A stretch of DNA of 64,000 nt. It comes from Methylobacterium longum. GTDB taxonomy: Bacteria > Pseudomonadota > Alphaproteobacteria > Rhizobiales > Beijerinckiaceae. Location: NCBI RefSeq assembly GCF_022179385.1, contig NZ_BPQS01000029.1, forward strand, positions 1-64,000, read 5' to 3'. Made by a program: the position numbers and the translations under genes. Of the stretch, positions 33,311 through 43,739 are shown one piece after another (position 1 is the stretch's first letter; each line of letters opens with the position of its first letter). The notes under the pieces were generated by a model. That model was given only the letters and a program-made list of their open reading frames with translations, did no database searches and was not told where the DNA came from.

Positions 33311-35389
33311 TCAGAGCGCCAGATGGACGGGACCGCTTCCCTCGGCCGGCACGGCGGAGCAGATCAGGACCTCGTCCGCCGCCGCCGGCGCCGTGGGCTC
33401 ACGCCCGTAGGTGACCGCGCCGGCCAGGAGCTTGGTCCTGCACGACCCGCAGCTGCCGCTCCGGCAGCTGAACGCCGGGCTCAGGCCACGGGCCTCGGCG
33501 AGTTCCAGGAGCGTACCGGCCTCGGGCGTCCAGCGCGCCTCCTTGGAGGCGTTCAGGAAGGCGACTGCAACCGGCCCTGCCGCGGCGGGCGGCCGCTGCG
33601 GCACCGCGGCGCCGGCCGGTGCGCTCCGCATCAGCGCGGCCGGACCGAACGCCTCGGCGTGGATCCGGTCATCCGCGATATTGAGGCCGCGCAGACCGTC
33701 GTAGAGTGCCTGCGTGAACGCCGGCGGCCCGCAGAGATAGAAGTCGTAGTCGCCGAACGGCAGGACGCGCGCGAGCAGCCCGGTATCGATCCGGCCGGCG
33801 GCGTCGTAGTCGATGCCGGCCACGGCGTCTCCCGGATCGCTCAGCACGCGCACGATCCGGACCGCGCCGCCCGCCGCGGCGGCGAGGCCGGCCAACTCTT
33901 CGGCGAAGGGCCGGTCCTCCCGGGATCGGGCGGCCTGGATCAGGATGGTCGGCCGGATGGCCCGGGTGCGCAGGCCCTCGTAGACCACGTGGCGCAGCAT
34001 CGCGAGGAGCGGCGTGATGCCGACGCCGCCGGCAAGCAGCACGGCCGGCCGCGCGACGTGCGCGTCGAGGGTGAAGCCGCCGGCGGGCGCCCGCGCCTCG
34101 ACCACGTCGCCCACCCGGAGGGTGTCGTGCAGGTGGCCCGACACGGCGCCATCGCGCTTCACGCTGATCCGGTACGCCGCGTCCGAGGGCGCGACAGAGA
34201 GCGTGTAGGTCCGGACGAGGGGCTTGTCGGACCCCGGCAGGGTGATGCGGATCGGCAGGTGCTGCCCGGCCCGATGCGGGACGAGCCCGAACCCGTCCGC
34301 CGGCAGAAGGTGAAAGGAGCGGATCGCGCGGCTCTCGTCCACGATCCTGCTCACCCGGAACGGGCGCCAGCGCGTCGCGAGGTCGGCGGCCCGGAGCCGG
34401 TCGGCCGCCTCTCGCCAATCGCCGGTCATCAGGGCGTTGGGCGACCAGCCGTCCGGCCGGAAGGTCCAGCGCAGCGGCAGCGCGGCCCGCCGCCGCACGA
34501 CGCGGCGCGGCCTGAAGGTCCAGAGCCGCTCGGCGCCCTGGAAGGCGCCAATCTCGGGGGAGGACAGGACGACCTCGGCGTCGCCGGTCATCTGCAGGAG
34601 ATCGCCGGTCTCGAAATCGGCGAAGACGAGGCCGGCCTTGCCGTTGAGGAGGATGTTGCCGAGCGTCGCGAAGAAGAGGTTGCCGGCGAAGTCGGGGATG
34701 GTGAGCGTGCCGTCCGCGGCGACCCGCACGAAGCCGGCCTTGCCGCCGCGGTGCGAGACGTCGACCTGGCGGCGCCCGTCGCCCTCGGCGAAGGAGGCGA
34801 CGAAGAAGGTGTCGGCGGCCTCGATCACGGCGCGGGCCGTCGCGTCGGGCACGGCGCTCTCTTCGACGGAGCCCGCGAAGGGCTGGTCCGGATCCCGGAC
34901 CAGGGCGACGTCGCGCAGCTGGATGTACTGGGGGCAGTTGCCGAAGCTCTGGTCGACCGCGACCCGCAGGACGCCGCCCGACGCGGCGCGGACGAGGCCG
35001 TTGACGCGGTTGCGCCGACGGGTGTGCAGTTCGATCCCGAGGAGCCCGATGGCGTTTCCGGCGCGCAGGCCCGCGCTCGCCGGGTCGCTCGGATCGGGCC
35101 GCACCGCGAGGTCGAGGGCCGTCGGCGTCGGCGACGCGATGAAGCCGGGATGTCCGGCCACCAGCGTCGCCCAGGCATCGCCCTGCGGGTCGATGCTGCC
35201 CGCCACGATGAAGGGGATCTGGCCGAAGAAGGCGCGGTGCTGCTCGGGCATGAAGTCCCGCACCACCCGCCGGCCCACCGCCTCCATCCGGTCGGCGACG
35301 CCGACCTGCTGCTGGATGGCCTTCTCGCCCGGGTGCCAGGGCGACGCCTGGGAATCCGGGAGCCTCGCCATCGTCGGACCGTCGCTCAT
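33311..35389 (-). CDS. Fusion flavoprotein: PNPOx-like + FNR + 2Fe-2S ferredoxin
   Basis: A 692-residue three-part protein. Residues 20-310 are a pyridoxamine-5'-phosphate-oxidase-like FMN-binding region (FFGQIPFIVAGSIDPQGDAW, NRVNGLVRA, CPQYIQLR). Residues 345-575 are a ferredoxin-reductase domain (LVRTYTLSVAPSDAAYRISV for FAD, AVLLAGGVGITPLLAMLRHV and DFYLCGPPAFTQALYDGL for NAD(P)H). Residues 600-692 are a plant-type ferredoxin with CRSGSCGSC and a distal Cys (VLICSAV). It should pass electrons from NAD(P)H to the FMN site or a partner oxygenase. GST is encoded just upstream, suggesting a detoxification role. Confidence 0.9.
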   Translation of the reverse strand: MSDGPTMARLPDSQASPWHPGEKAIQQQVGVADRMEAVGRRVVRDFMPEQHRAFFGQIPFIVAGSIDPQGDAWATLVAGHPGFIASPTPTALDLAVRPDPSDPASAGLRAGNAIGLLGIELHTRRRNRVNGLVRAASGGVLRVAVDQSFGNCPQYIQLRDVALVRDPDQPFAGSVEESAVPDATARAVIEAADTFFVASFAEGDGRRQVDVSHRGGKAGFVRVAADGTLTIPDFAGNLFFATLGNILLNGKAGLVFADFETGDLLQMTGDAEVVLSSPEIGAFQGAERLWTFRPRRVVRRRAALPLRWTFRPDGWSPNALMTGDWREAADRLRAADLATRWRPFRVSRIVDESRAIRSFHLLPADGFGLVPHRAGQHLPIRITLPGSDKPLVRTYTLSVAPSDAAYRISVKRDGAVSGHLHDTLRVGDVVEARAPAGGFTLDAHVARPAVLLAGGVGITPLLAMLRHVVYEGLRTRAIRPTILIQAARSREDRPFAEELAGLAAAAGGAVRIVRVLSDPGDAVAGIDYDAAGRIDTGLLARVLPFGDYDFYLCGPPAFTQALYDGLRGLNIADDRIHAEAFGPAALMRSAPAGAAVPQRPPAAAGPVAVAFLNASKEARWTPEAGTLLELAEARGLSPAFSCRSGSCGSCRTKLLAGAVTYGREPTAPAAADEVLICSAVPAEGSGPVHLAL

Positions 35390-35447
35390 GCTGCTCTCCC
35401 ATCCGGTTCGATCGGGCACGCCTCCCGGCGCGTCCGGACAAGCGGGG

Positions 35448-36065
35448 TCAGGCGGCGGCCGTGAGGCCGGCCGGCGTCCGGGCGAAGGGAAGGAAGCCCG
35501 GCAGGTCCTCGATCCGTCGGAGGAAGGCGGCGACGCCGGGGTAGCCCGACAGGTCGACATTGCCCTCTGGCGCGCGCGCCAGGTAGCTGTAGAGCGCGAC
35601 GTCCGCGATGGTGGGGCGTGCGCCGACCAGCCAATCCCGCCCGACGAGATAGGCCTCGAGGCGGCTGAGCAGGGTGTGCGCCCGGCCGATCACCTCCTCG
35701 GGCCGGAAGCTGGCACCGAACACCGTGATGAGGCGCGCGGCGGCCGGGCCGTAGGCGAGCTCCCCGGCGGCGACGGACAGCCACCGCTGCACGGCGGCTT
35801 CGCCAGCGGCATCCTGCGGCAGCCAGTCGGTCCGCCCGAGCTTGCGGGCGACGTAGACCAGGATGGCGTTCGCATCCGGGACGACCGTGCCGTCGTCGTC
35901 GAGCACCGGCACCTGTCCGAACGCGTTCAGGGCGAGGAACTCCGGCCTCTTGTGCGCGCCCGCCTTCAGATCGACCTCCACGGCCTCGTGGGGGACGCCA
36001 AGGAGCGAGAGGAACAGGCGGGCCCGGTGCGCGTGGCCCGAAAGGGGATGATGGTAGAGCTTCAT
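35448..36065 (-). CDS. Glutathione S-transferase
   Basis: A 205-residue GST. The N-terminal thioredoxin-like domain reads MKLYHHPLSGHAHRARLFLS, NAFGQVPVLDDDGTVVPDAN (the cis-Pro and glutathione-binding motif) and AILVYVARKLG. The C-terminal helical domain has VGARPTIADVALYSYL, the N-capping box motif. A GAGGGAA site precedes ATG 36065. It lies 58 bases upstream of the fusion reductase gene on the same strand, so the two are probably one operon. The substrate is unknown. Confidence 0.92.
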   Translation of the reverse strand: MKLYHHPLSGHAHRARLFLSLLGVPHEAVEVDLKAGAHKRPEFLALNAFGQVPVLDDDGTVVPDANAILVYVARKLGRTDWLPQDAAGEAAVQRWLSVAAGELAYGPAAARLITVFGASFRPEEVIGRAHTLLSRLEAYLVGRDWLVGARPTIADVALYSYLARAPEGNVDLSGYPGVAAFLRRIEDLPGFLPFARTPAGLTAAA

Positions 36066-36703
36066 GATCGCGTTCCCTCGATAGCGTGGTCGGGACCAGC
36101 CCCGAGCTGCAGGAGTAAGGTGACGCCCCCTCGCGATTGGGAGAATGCCTGCTCTGAACAGTTCATTATTGACTGGAACGGAATAATTCGCCGGTGGCGG
36201 CCGGTCCGGGGGGGTCGGTTCGTCCGGTCGCCAAGATCGCGTCCGGAGGGACCCCGTTCTTGCAGAGCTGCCCTGCGCTCCAGGATCTGGTATGCCAGAG
36301 CTTGGCGACTTACGGTCGCGCTTACTCCCAAGCACTCCCTCAGCCCGCCCGGCTCGCCGCGGCGGGTTTTTTCTATGCTGCCGGCAGTGAAGCACCCGCG
36401 CCCGGCGCGATCCAGGGCGGCCCCTGTCGCACGACGCGACGGAGATGCGCCTCGATGCGCGGCGGAACGGCCCGGGGGTCCTGGCAACCGGGCGCGGGGA
36501 CACGGCCGTGGCGGGCCTTCCTGCGCGCGGCGGCCGGGGCGCTGCCGGGCGTTCACGAACCCGTGGATTAAGGTCGATGCTCCAACGTCTACCCCTTCGA
36601 TGTGCCGAGCGTCGGACGATTCTCGGCATCGCCAGCTCCGTGCGCGGATGCTGTCCCCAGTCAGAGGCGCAACGCTTACCGCCGTGCGTTTAGGAGTCGA
36701 TCT
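36066..36703. other. Spacer with orphan terminator
   Basis: A 638-bp region between divergent genes with no convincing coding frame. The first 120 bases are AT-richer and probably carry the GST promoter (minus strand). A plus-strand intrinsic terminator at 36344 has no gene upstream of it on that strand, so a small RNA ending near 36372 is possible. The last 100 bases should hold the cytochrome gene promoter. Confidence 0.5.
36344..36372 (+). terminator. Intrinsic terminator without an upstream gene
   Basis: CCCGCC, 11-base loop, GGCGGG, then six T. It is one of very few T-runs after a GC stem in this window. Plus-strand orientation with no plus-strand gene for at least 4 kb upstream. Confidence 0.7.
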
Positions 36704-37069
36704 GTGCGTTCATTCGTGATCGGTGCTGTTTTCGCCGCTCTCCTGCCCCTGTCGGCTCAGGCCCAGGAAGCCGGGGATGCGGCCGCAGGCGAGAAGGCCT
36801 TCGCCCCCTGCAAGGCCTGCCACAACTTCCAGAAGAACGGCGTCGGCCCGGACCTGAAGGGTGTCGTCGGCCGCAAGGCCGGCACCTATGAGGGCTACAG
36901 CTACTCCGCCGCGCTCAAGAATTCCGGGATCACCTGGGACGAGGCCAATCTCCACGAATGGCTGAAGAACCCGAAGGCGAAGGTACCGGGCAACAAGATG
37001 ATCTTCCAGGGCTACACCGACGACAAGAAGATCAACGATGTCATCGCCTACCTGAAGACGCAGTCGTAA
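36704..37069 (+). CDS. Class I c-type cytochrome (cytochrome c2-like)
   Basis: A 121-residue periplasmic cytochrome. GTG 36704 follows TAGGAG with good spacing. The signal peptide is residues 1-20 (VRSFVIGAVFAALLPLSAQA). CKACH (residues 36-40) binds heme, and the axial Met is in PGNKMIF (Met99). GVGPDLKGVVGRKAGTYEGY and YSAALKNSGITWDEANLHEW match cytochrome c2/c550-type carriers. It likely shuttles electrons between the bc1 complex and an oxidase or dehydrogenase. It stands alone; two GC hairpins follow the stop. Confidence 0.93.
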   Translation: MRSFVIGAVFAALLPLSAQAQEAGDAAAGEKAFAPCKACHNFQKNGVGPDLKGVVGRKAGTYEGYSYSAALKNSGITWDEANLHEWLKNPKAKVPGNKMIFQGYTDDKKINDVIAYLKTQS

Positions 37070-37092
37070 CGCTAACCCCCGCCCGATCGACC

Positions 37093-37121
37093 GCCGGCCT
37101 CCATCCTCCGACGAGGCCGGC
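37093..37121 (+). repeat. GC hairpin after cytochrome gene
   Basis: Perfect 9-bp stem GCCGGCCTC / GAGGCCGGC with an 11-base loop, 24 bases after the stop codon. No T-run follows. It may stabilise the 3' end of the mRNA. Confidence 0.55.
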
Positions 37122-37134
37122 CCACGCGATCTTC

Positions 37135-37168
37135 GGCCCGCCCGGCCCGACCGCGGCGGGCCGTTTCG
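37135..37168 (+). terminator. Possible terminator of cytochrome gene
   Basis: Stem GGCCCGCC / GGCGGGCC with a 12-base loop, followed by GTTTCG. The U-tract is weak, so termination would be imperfect. It is the second hairpin in a row behind the cytochrome gene. Confidence 0.4.
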
Positions 37169-37261
37169 TGCGCGCCCGCAACCCGGCCCCCGCGAGGGTG
37201 CCGCACCGCCCTGAGCGGCATCGCGGGCCGGGTGGCGCCGTCGCGAACGGACGCCATCGGC

Positions 37262-37818
37262 GCGTTTGAGCGATCGGGCGGCGTGCCCCCGCCCCGTTCA
37301 TGTGCGTGCGCCGGTCCGGCACCTCCTCCTGGGCAAGCTTGCGGCCCAACTCCAGCCGAAGCGCATCCGCGCGGGCCTTCAGATCCCGGTTTTGCAAACC
37401 GGCGATCGCCTGCTGGGCGGCCAGGCGATGCTCGCCGGGTGCTCCAGACGATTGACCGGGATGATCCCTGCCCCGTTGGCGGATGTACGGGTGTCCGGCC
37501 GCGACCGCGCACCGGACGCCCGGCCGTGTCGCGGATGGCGTCGCCGCCGAGGACCCGCCGCGTGAGGCCGTCGGCCGAGAGCGCCCGGTACGCGGCGACG
37601 AACGGGATAGCCTCGTCGATGCTGCGACGGATCAGGGCGTGCGCATGCTCCTGGTCGTGCGAGCGGAAGCCGTCGATGTAAGCCGACAGGGGAACACCCG
37701 CGGCAGCTTGATCCGCATCGACGTTGAACAGCAACGCGACGAAGGTCCGGCGCGCAGCCGATCCGATACGCTGTCCCAGTCCCGAGGCCCCGCTAGCGCC
37801 ACCCCATCCAGCGCCCAT
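37262..37818 (-). pseudogene. Decayed small PAS-domain gene
   Basis: Minus-strand remains of a PAS protein of the same type as those encoded at 6002 and 46483. One frame from ATG 37818 gives FVALLFNVDADQAAAGVPLS, AYIDGFRSHDQEHAHALIRR, VAAYRALSADGL and AIRDTAGRPV (37743-37504). After that the homology moves to another frame, which encodes AAQQAIAGLQNRDLKARADA and LRLELGRKLAQEE (around 37400-37310), a coiled coil typical of the C-terminus of these proteins. At least one frameshift separates the two halves, and the end seems scrambled. Confidence 0.65.
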
Positions 37819-38423
37819 TGCTACGCCGTCGCGGCGGTCTGACCGGGATGAGCTTGCGCTTCGGCACCCCGACACTCGCGGTTGTTGCAGGGGCTGAGGT
37901 TCGTCCGGAACCTCATCCACGCTTGCGTTGCGGCCTCCAGTGGCGGACCGCAATCCTCAACCGCAGCGCGCAGCCCTCCGCGGCTGGCGGGTGGTGGCGA
38001 TGCGGCCAGGAGGCGCGTGGCGCCGCCGATCTCACTGCCGGCCGGAGGGACGTCCTCCGGGGCGGTCCTCCGTTGAAGGAACCCGCGGATCCACCGGGAG
38101 TGCGGGCCCATCGGGCTGCGCAGCACGCCGCAAGGCCGATCACTGCGCGACATCGGCTCGGCGAGCTGAAAGATCAGTTTCGGCGCAGAGAACCGAAATT
38201 GTCCACCACGAACAGGGTCGGCCGGTAATCCGCTCGCCTATGTAGCGGGGCCGGATTCGGCCAGGATGTTGCTTTCGCGACGACGGATTCCGGACAATCC
38301 GTACTCATCGTCGAAGCTTTATCAGGGTCGCAGCTTGACGGCCCGTCGCAAGTTGAAGAGACCGCTGCACAGAGTGCCCCGGGGAAGGGCACACCGCACG
38401 AGCGGAAGCTTGGAGAGGAAACG
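37819..38423. other. Gene-free spacer upstream of the Liv importer
   Basis: A 605-bp region with only shadow frames. The last 120 bases, with an AT-richer patch near 38290-38350 and a TTGACG hexamer near 38336, probably hold the promoter of the ABC operon. Nothing else was seen. Confidence 0.5.
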
Positions 38424-39635
38424 ATGGTCTTCGCAGGTCGCGCGGTCGCCGCCGCGCTGTTGCTCTCGGTCGCGATGCTCCCGGCGCAGGCCGCGGATCC
38501 GATCAAGATCGGGCTGAGCGGTCCTTTTACCGGGGGCTCCTCGTCGATGGGCGTCTCGATGCGGGACGGCGCCAAGCTCGCCGCCGCCGAGATCAACAAG
38601 GCCGGCGGCGTGCTCGGCCGCCCGATCCAGCTCGTGGAGCGCGACGACGAGGCCAAGAACGAGGTCGGCGCGCAGGTCGCGCAGGAACTCATCAACAAGG
38701 AGAAGGTCGTCGCGAGCGTCGGCTTCATCAACACCGGCGTGGCGCTCGCCGCCCAGCGCTTCTACCAGGAAGCCGAGATCCCGGTGTTCAACAACGTCGC
38801 CACCGGGACGATCATCACCAACCAATTCAAGGAGCCGGATTACGACGCCAACTACGTCTTCCGGAATTCCGCCTACGACGTGCTCCAGGCCGGCCTGATG
38901 GTCGATGAGGCCCTCGCCCAGGGCCACAAGAAGATCGCGGTCCTGGCGGACTCGACCAATTACGGGCAGCTCGGGCGCGAGGATATCGAGAAGTATCTCG
39001 CCACGAAGAACGTGAAGCCCGTCGCGGTCGAGAAGTTCAACATCAAGGACGTCGACATGACGGCCCAGCTGCTCAAGGCGCAGCAGGCCGGCGCCGAGGT
39101 GATCCTCGCCTACGGGATCGGGCCGGAACTGGCCCAGATCACCAACGGCATGGCCAAGCTCGGCTGGAAGGTGCCGATGATCACCAGCTGGCCCTCCTCG
39201 ATGCAGAGCTTCATCGATATCGCCGGCGCGAACGGCAACGGCGTGATCATGCCGCAGACCTTCATCGAGGATCAGACCCTGCCGAAGCGCAAGGCGTTCC
39301 TGGAGAACTACTACAAGACCTACGGCGTCACGAAGATCCCGACCCCCGTGGCCGGTGCCCAGGGCTACGACTCGATCTACCTCCTCGCCGCGGCGATCAA
39401 GCAGGCCGGCGGCACCGACGGCGTGAAGATCCGCACCGCCCTCGAGAACCTGAACGAGAAGGTCGAGGGCGTGGTCACGACCTACGACAAGCCCTTCACC
39501 GCCAAGGACCACAACGCGATCTCGCGCAACATGGTCGTCTTCGGGAAGGTGCAGGACGGCAAGATCGTCTACGCCAAGGACGAGGACGCCAAGAACGCGG
39601 GCGTCGTCCGCGTCAAGGAGAAGTCCTCGAACTGA
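38424..39635 (+). CDS. Liv-type ABC substrate-binding protein
   Basis: A 403-residue periplasmic binding protein of the LivK/HAAT family. The signal peptide is residues 1-23 (ending PAQA). IKIGLSGPFTGGSSSMGVSM, LAAAEINKAGGVLGRPIQLV, NVATGTIITNQFKEP and YDSIYLLAAAIKQAGGTDG are standard family strands. GGAGAGGAAACG precedes the ATG. It is first in an operon of permeases and ATPases. The fold binds amino acids, amides or aromatic acids; the ligand cannot be read from sequence. Confidence 0.93.
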   Translation: MVFAGRAVAAALLLSVAMLPAQAADPIKIGLSGPFTGGSSSMGVSMRDGAKLAAAEINKAGGVLGRPIQLVERDDEAKNEVGAQVAQELINKEKVVASVGFINTGVALAAQRFYQEAEIPVFNNVATGTIITNQFKEPDYDANYVFRNSAYDVLQAGLMVDEALAQGHKKIAVLADSTNYGQLGREDIEKYLATKNVKPVAVEKFNIKDVDMTAQLLKAQQAGAEVILAYGIGPELAQITNGMAKLGWKVPMITSWPSSMQSFIDIAGANGNGVIMPQTFIEDQTLPKRKAFLENYYKTYGVTKIPTPVAGAQGYDSIYLLAAAIKQAGGTDGVKIRTALENLNEKVEGVVTTYDKPFTAKDHNAISRNMVVFGKVQDGKIVYAKDEDAKNAGVVRVKEKSSN

Positions 39636-39744
39636 GGTCCCGCACGGCCGCGCGAGCCTCCCTCAGCGCGGCCGCCAGCAGACTGCCCGACGATCCCGCG
39701 GCCCCGGCCGCGGGATCGGCCGTCCCTCCGGTGACAGTAGACCC

Positions 39745-40617
39745 ATGGCCATCCTGCTTCAGCTCATCGCCTCAGGCGTCGCGGTCGGCATGATCTACGC
39801 CGCCATCGCCTTCGGCTATCAGCTCACCTTCGCCACCTCGAAGACACTGAATTTCGGCCAGGGCGAGGCGCTGGCCCTCGGGGCCCTGTTCGGCCTGACC
39901 CTGGTGCCGTTCATCGGCTACTGGCTGATGATCCCGCTGGTCCTCGTCTTCGGCTTCGCCCTCGGGGCCGTGGTCGAACGCCTCGGCGTGCGCCCGGCCG
40001 TGAAGATCAAGTCCGAGTACGGGTGGATCATGGCGACCATCGCGCTCGGCATCATCTTCAAGAACGTCGCCGAGAACATCTGGGGCCGCGACGACCTGAA
40101 ATTCCCCTCGCCGCTGCCCGAGACCGCCCTCCAGGTCGGCGGTGTGCGCATCCTGCCGATGGAGCTGCTGATCGTCGCGGGCGCGCTGCTGATGATGCTC
40201 GCCGTCGAGATCTTCAATCGCAAGTCGATCTGGGGGAAGGCCGTCGTCGCCACCTCCAACGACATCGACGCCGCCGGCCTGATGGGCATCAACACCCAGA
40301 AGGTGATCACCCTGTCGTACTCGATCAGCGCCATGACGGCGGCCTTCGCGGGCGTGCTGGTGGCGCCCGTCACCCTGACCGGCGCCACGATGGGCTCCGT
40401 GCTGGCGCTGAAGGCCTTCGCGGTGGCGATCATCGGCGGCCTGGAATCCGGCCTCGGCGTCATCGTCGGCGGCCTGATCCTCGGCGTCGCGGAGACGCTG
40501 ACCGGCTTCTACATCTCGACCGGCTACAAGGATGTGCCGGGCCTGATCCTGCTCCTCGTCGTCCTCTCCATCCGCCCCGTCGGCCTGTTCGGCAAGGCGG
40601 TCATCAAGAAGGTCTGA
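39745..40617 (+). CDS. Liv-type ABC permease (LivH)
   Basis: A 290-residue permease with about eight hydrophobic segments. GMIYAAIAFGYQLTFATSKT, LNFGQGEALALGALFG, the signature AAGLMGINTQKVITLSYSIS and AIIGGLESGLGVIVGGLILG match LivH. It lies 109 bases after the binding-protein gene; the gap has a GC hairpin-like stretch but no obvious terminator. It forms the channel with the LivM part of the following fusion protein. Confidence 0.93.
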   Translation: MAILLQLIASGVAVGMIYAAIAFGYQLTFATSKTLNFGQGEALALGALFGLTLVPFIGYWLMIPLVLVFGFALGAVVERLGVRPAVKIKSEYGWIMATIALGIIFKNVAENIWGRDDLKFPSPLPETALQVGGVRILPMELLIVAGALLMMLAVEIFNRKSIWGKAVVATSNDIDAAGLMGINTQKVITLSYSISAMTAAFAGVLVAPVTLTGATMGSVLALKAFAVAIIGGLESGLGVIVGGLILGVAETLTGFYISTGYKDVPGLILLLVVLSIRPVGLFGKAVIKKV

Positions 40618-40655
40618 GCTTGACCTCCCGCGCATCCTTCACGGCAGCCTGAGCC

Positions 40656-42696
40656 ATGGCGCAGACCCTCGCCCCCGCCGAAGCGCCCGCCCCGGCCGCC
40701 GCTCCGAGCCTGTCACGCCACGTGGGCCTCCTCGGCGCCGTGCTGCTGGTCGTCGGCTTGGCCGTCTTCCCGCACGTGGTCACGAGCTCGTACTACGTCC
40801 ACCTGATGGTGGTGATCGCGATCTACGCGATCCTGATCCTCGGGCTCGACATCGTGGTCGGCTATACCGGGCAGGTGAGCCTCGGCCATGCCGGCCTGTT
40901 CGGCGTCGGCGCCTACGCGGCGGCGGTGCTGTTCCTGCACTTCAAGCTCGGCCTGTGGTGGGGCATCCTGGCGGGGATCGGCGTGACCTCGGCCTTCGGC
41001 GTGCTGCTCGCCGTGCCGGCCCTGCGGGTCACCGGCCCCTATCTCGCCATGGTGACGCTGGCCTTCGGCACCATCGTTCAGATCTTCATCAACGAGCTGA
41101 CGCCGCTGACCAACGGCCCCCTCGGCATCACCCTGCCGCCGGCCCGCGTCCTGGATTTCTCGCTCATCGGCATGCAGGCGCCCTGGGGCGCGGCCGGGCG
41201 CAAGCTGGAATTCTACTACCTCGTCTGCCTCGCGCTGCTGGCGACGATCCTGGTCGTCAACCGCGTGGTGCGCTCGCCCTACGGCCGGGCCTTCGAGGCG
41301 CTGCGCGACTCGCCGATCGCCTGCGACTGCATGGGCGTCAGCGTCTACCGCTACAAGGTCTACGCCTTCGTGATCTCGGCGGCGCTGGCGGGCCTCGCGG
41401 GCGCGCTGTTCGCGTGGTCGGAGCGCTACGTGGCGCCGAACTCCTACGGGTTCGAACTCACGGTGCTGTTCCTGCTCGCCGTCACGATGGGCGGGCGCAA
41501 GTCGCGGGCGGGGCCGATCATCGGCTCTGCGATCATCGTGATGATGCCGAACGTGCTGGCCGACATCGCGCTGGTGCGGATCATGGCGGGGATCATCGCC
41601 CTCGCCGCCCTGGTCGTGGGCAGCCTAGCGTTCCTGCGCCGCCAGGAGAACCGGTTCGCCCTGCTGGTGCCGGTCGGGCTCTGCCTCGCCTTCTTCCCCG
41701 CGACCCTGCTGCTCGAATCCGTCACCGACTTCCGCCTGACGGTGTTCGGCCTGATGATCCTGTTCGTGGTGTACTACCTGCCGGACGGGATCGTGGGCTT
41801 CGTCCGCGAGAAGATCCCGGCCCTGCGCCCCGCCCACACCGCCGAGGGCAAGAGCCTCCACGCCGAGGGCGCGGCGCTCAGCGCTCAGAGCGGCGGCGCG
41901 GGCGCGGACCCGCTGCTCACGGTCGATCAGGCCCTGATGCAGTTCGGCGGCCTCAAGGCCCTGGCCGGCGTCGACCTCACGGTGCGGCCGGGCACGATCC
42001 ACGGGCTGATCGGACCGAACGGCTCCGGCAAGAGCACGATGATGAACGTGCTCACCGGCATCTACCGGCCGACCAGCGGCAGCGTGACCCTGGCCCGCGG
42101 CCAGGGCTCGAAGCGCCTCGACGGGCGCACGCCCTCCGAGATCGCCGCCGCCGGCGTCGCCCGCACCTTCCAGAACGTGCAGCTGTTCCGCGAGATGACG
42201 GCGCTCGAGAACGTGCTGGTCGGGCTGCACCACAGCTTCCGCGGCACCCTGTTCGACGCGATCCTGGGCACGCCGCGCCGGCGCCGGGAGGAGCGCGAGC
42301 AGCGCGCCCGCGCCATGGCGATCCTCGACTTCGTGGGCCTCGGCGCCCTCGCGCAGGTGGAGGCCCGCAACCTGCCCTACGGCAAGCAGCGGCTCCTCGA
42401 GATCGGGCGCGCGCTCGCCCTCGACCCGGTTCTGCTCCTCCTCGACGAGCCCGCCGCGGGCCTCACCGCGCCCGACATCGCCGAGTTGACGACGATCATC
42501 CGCAAGATCCGGGATGCCGGAATCACGGTGATCCTGATCGAGCACCACATGGACGTGGTGATGGGCCTGTGCGACCGCGTCAGCGTCCTCGATTTCGGCC
42601 ACAAGATCGCGGAGGGCAGCGCCCGCGAGGTGCAGGCCGACCCGAAGGTGGTCGAGGCCTATCTCGGCAGCCCGGTCGCCGACGAGGAGACGGCCC

Positions 42697-42704
<8 letters not shown>
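40656..42704 (+). CDS. Fused Liv-type permease-ATPase (LivM-LivG)
   Basis: A 682-residue fusion. Residues 25-390 are LivM, with ILGLDIVVGYTGQVSLGHAG and the loop FEALRDSPIACDCMGVSVYR. A short charged linker (about 390-425) joins LivG, residues 425-682: Walker A GPNGSGKST (about 453), VARTFQNVQLFREMTALENV, signature region LPYGKQRLLEIGRAL, and Walker B LLLLDEPAAGL. The two halves are separate proteins in most bacteria, though such fusions are known. The fusion overlaps the livF gene by 8 bases. Confidence 0.93.
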
Positions 42705-43419
<715 letters not shown>

Positions 43420-43739
43420 GGCGCCGACGGCCCGGTTGTCCGGCCGAACCCTGGATGCCGGGCGCACCGTGTCCAGCGCGGTCGCACCCGGTGCGCCTTG
43501 AGGCGCGTTCTGGAGCACGGCTCGGACGCGCCGGCCGCAGCGCCCTGCCGGTACAGCAGGATCGTCGCGCGCGTGCAGCGCGCGCCGGCCAGCGGCCCCG
43601 CCGCCCGATCGGATGCCGGGCGGACGGGGCTCTGAGCGCCGTTCCTCAAGCCCGGAACGCGGCGCGGCCGAGGCGCAGGTGCCTGAGAGCCACCTCTGGC
43701 CTCGGCGGCGATCCCGAAGCGGGAGCGCTCAGGCGCCCG
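43420..43739. other. Gene-free spacer between convergent genes
   Basis: A 320-bp gap between the end of the Liv operon and the cspA-type gene. Frames are shadow-like. No terminator with a T-run was found. Confidence 0.5.

Noticed and set aside
33323..35464. Very long plus-strand open frame opposite the redox fusion gene
   Set aside because: It is the antisense shadow of a gene with clear domains; the translation is Arg/Gly/Asp/Glu-rich with no family motif, as expected in GC-rich DNA.
37093..37121. Strong GC hairpin as terminator of the cytochrome gene
   Set aside because: No T-run follows, so it is recorded as a hairpin; the second hairpin at 37135 is a slightly better but still weak terminator.
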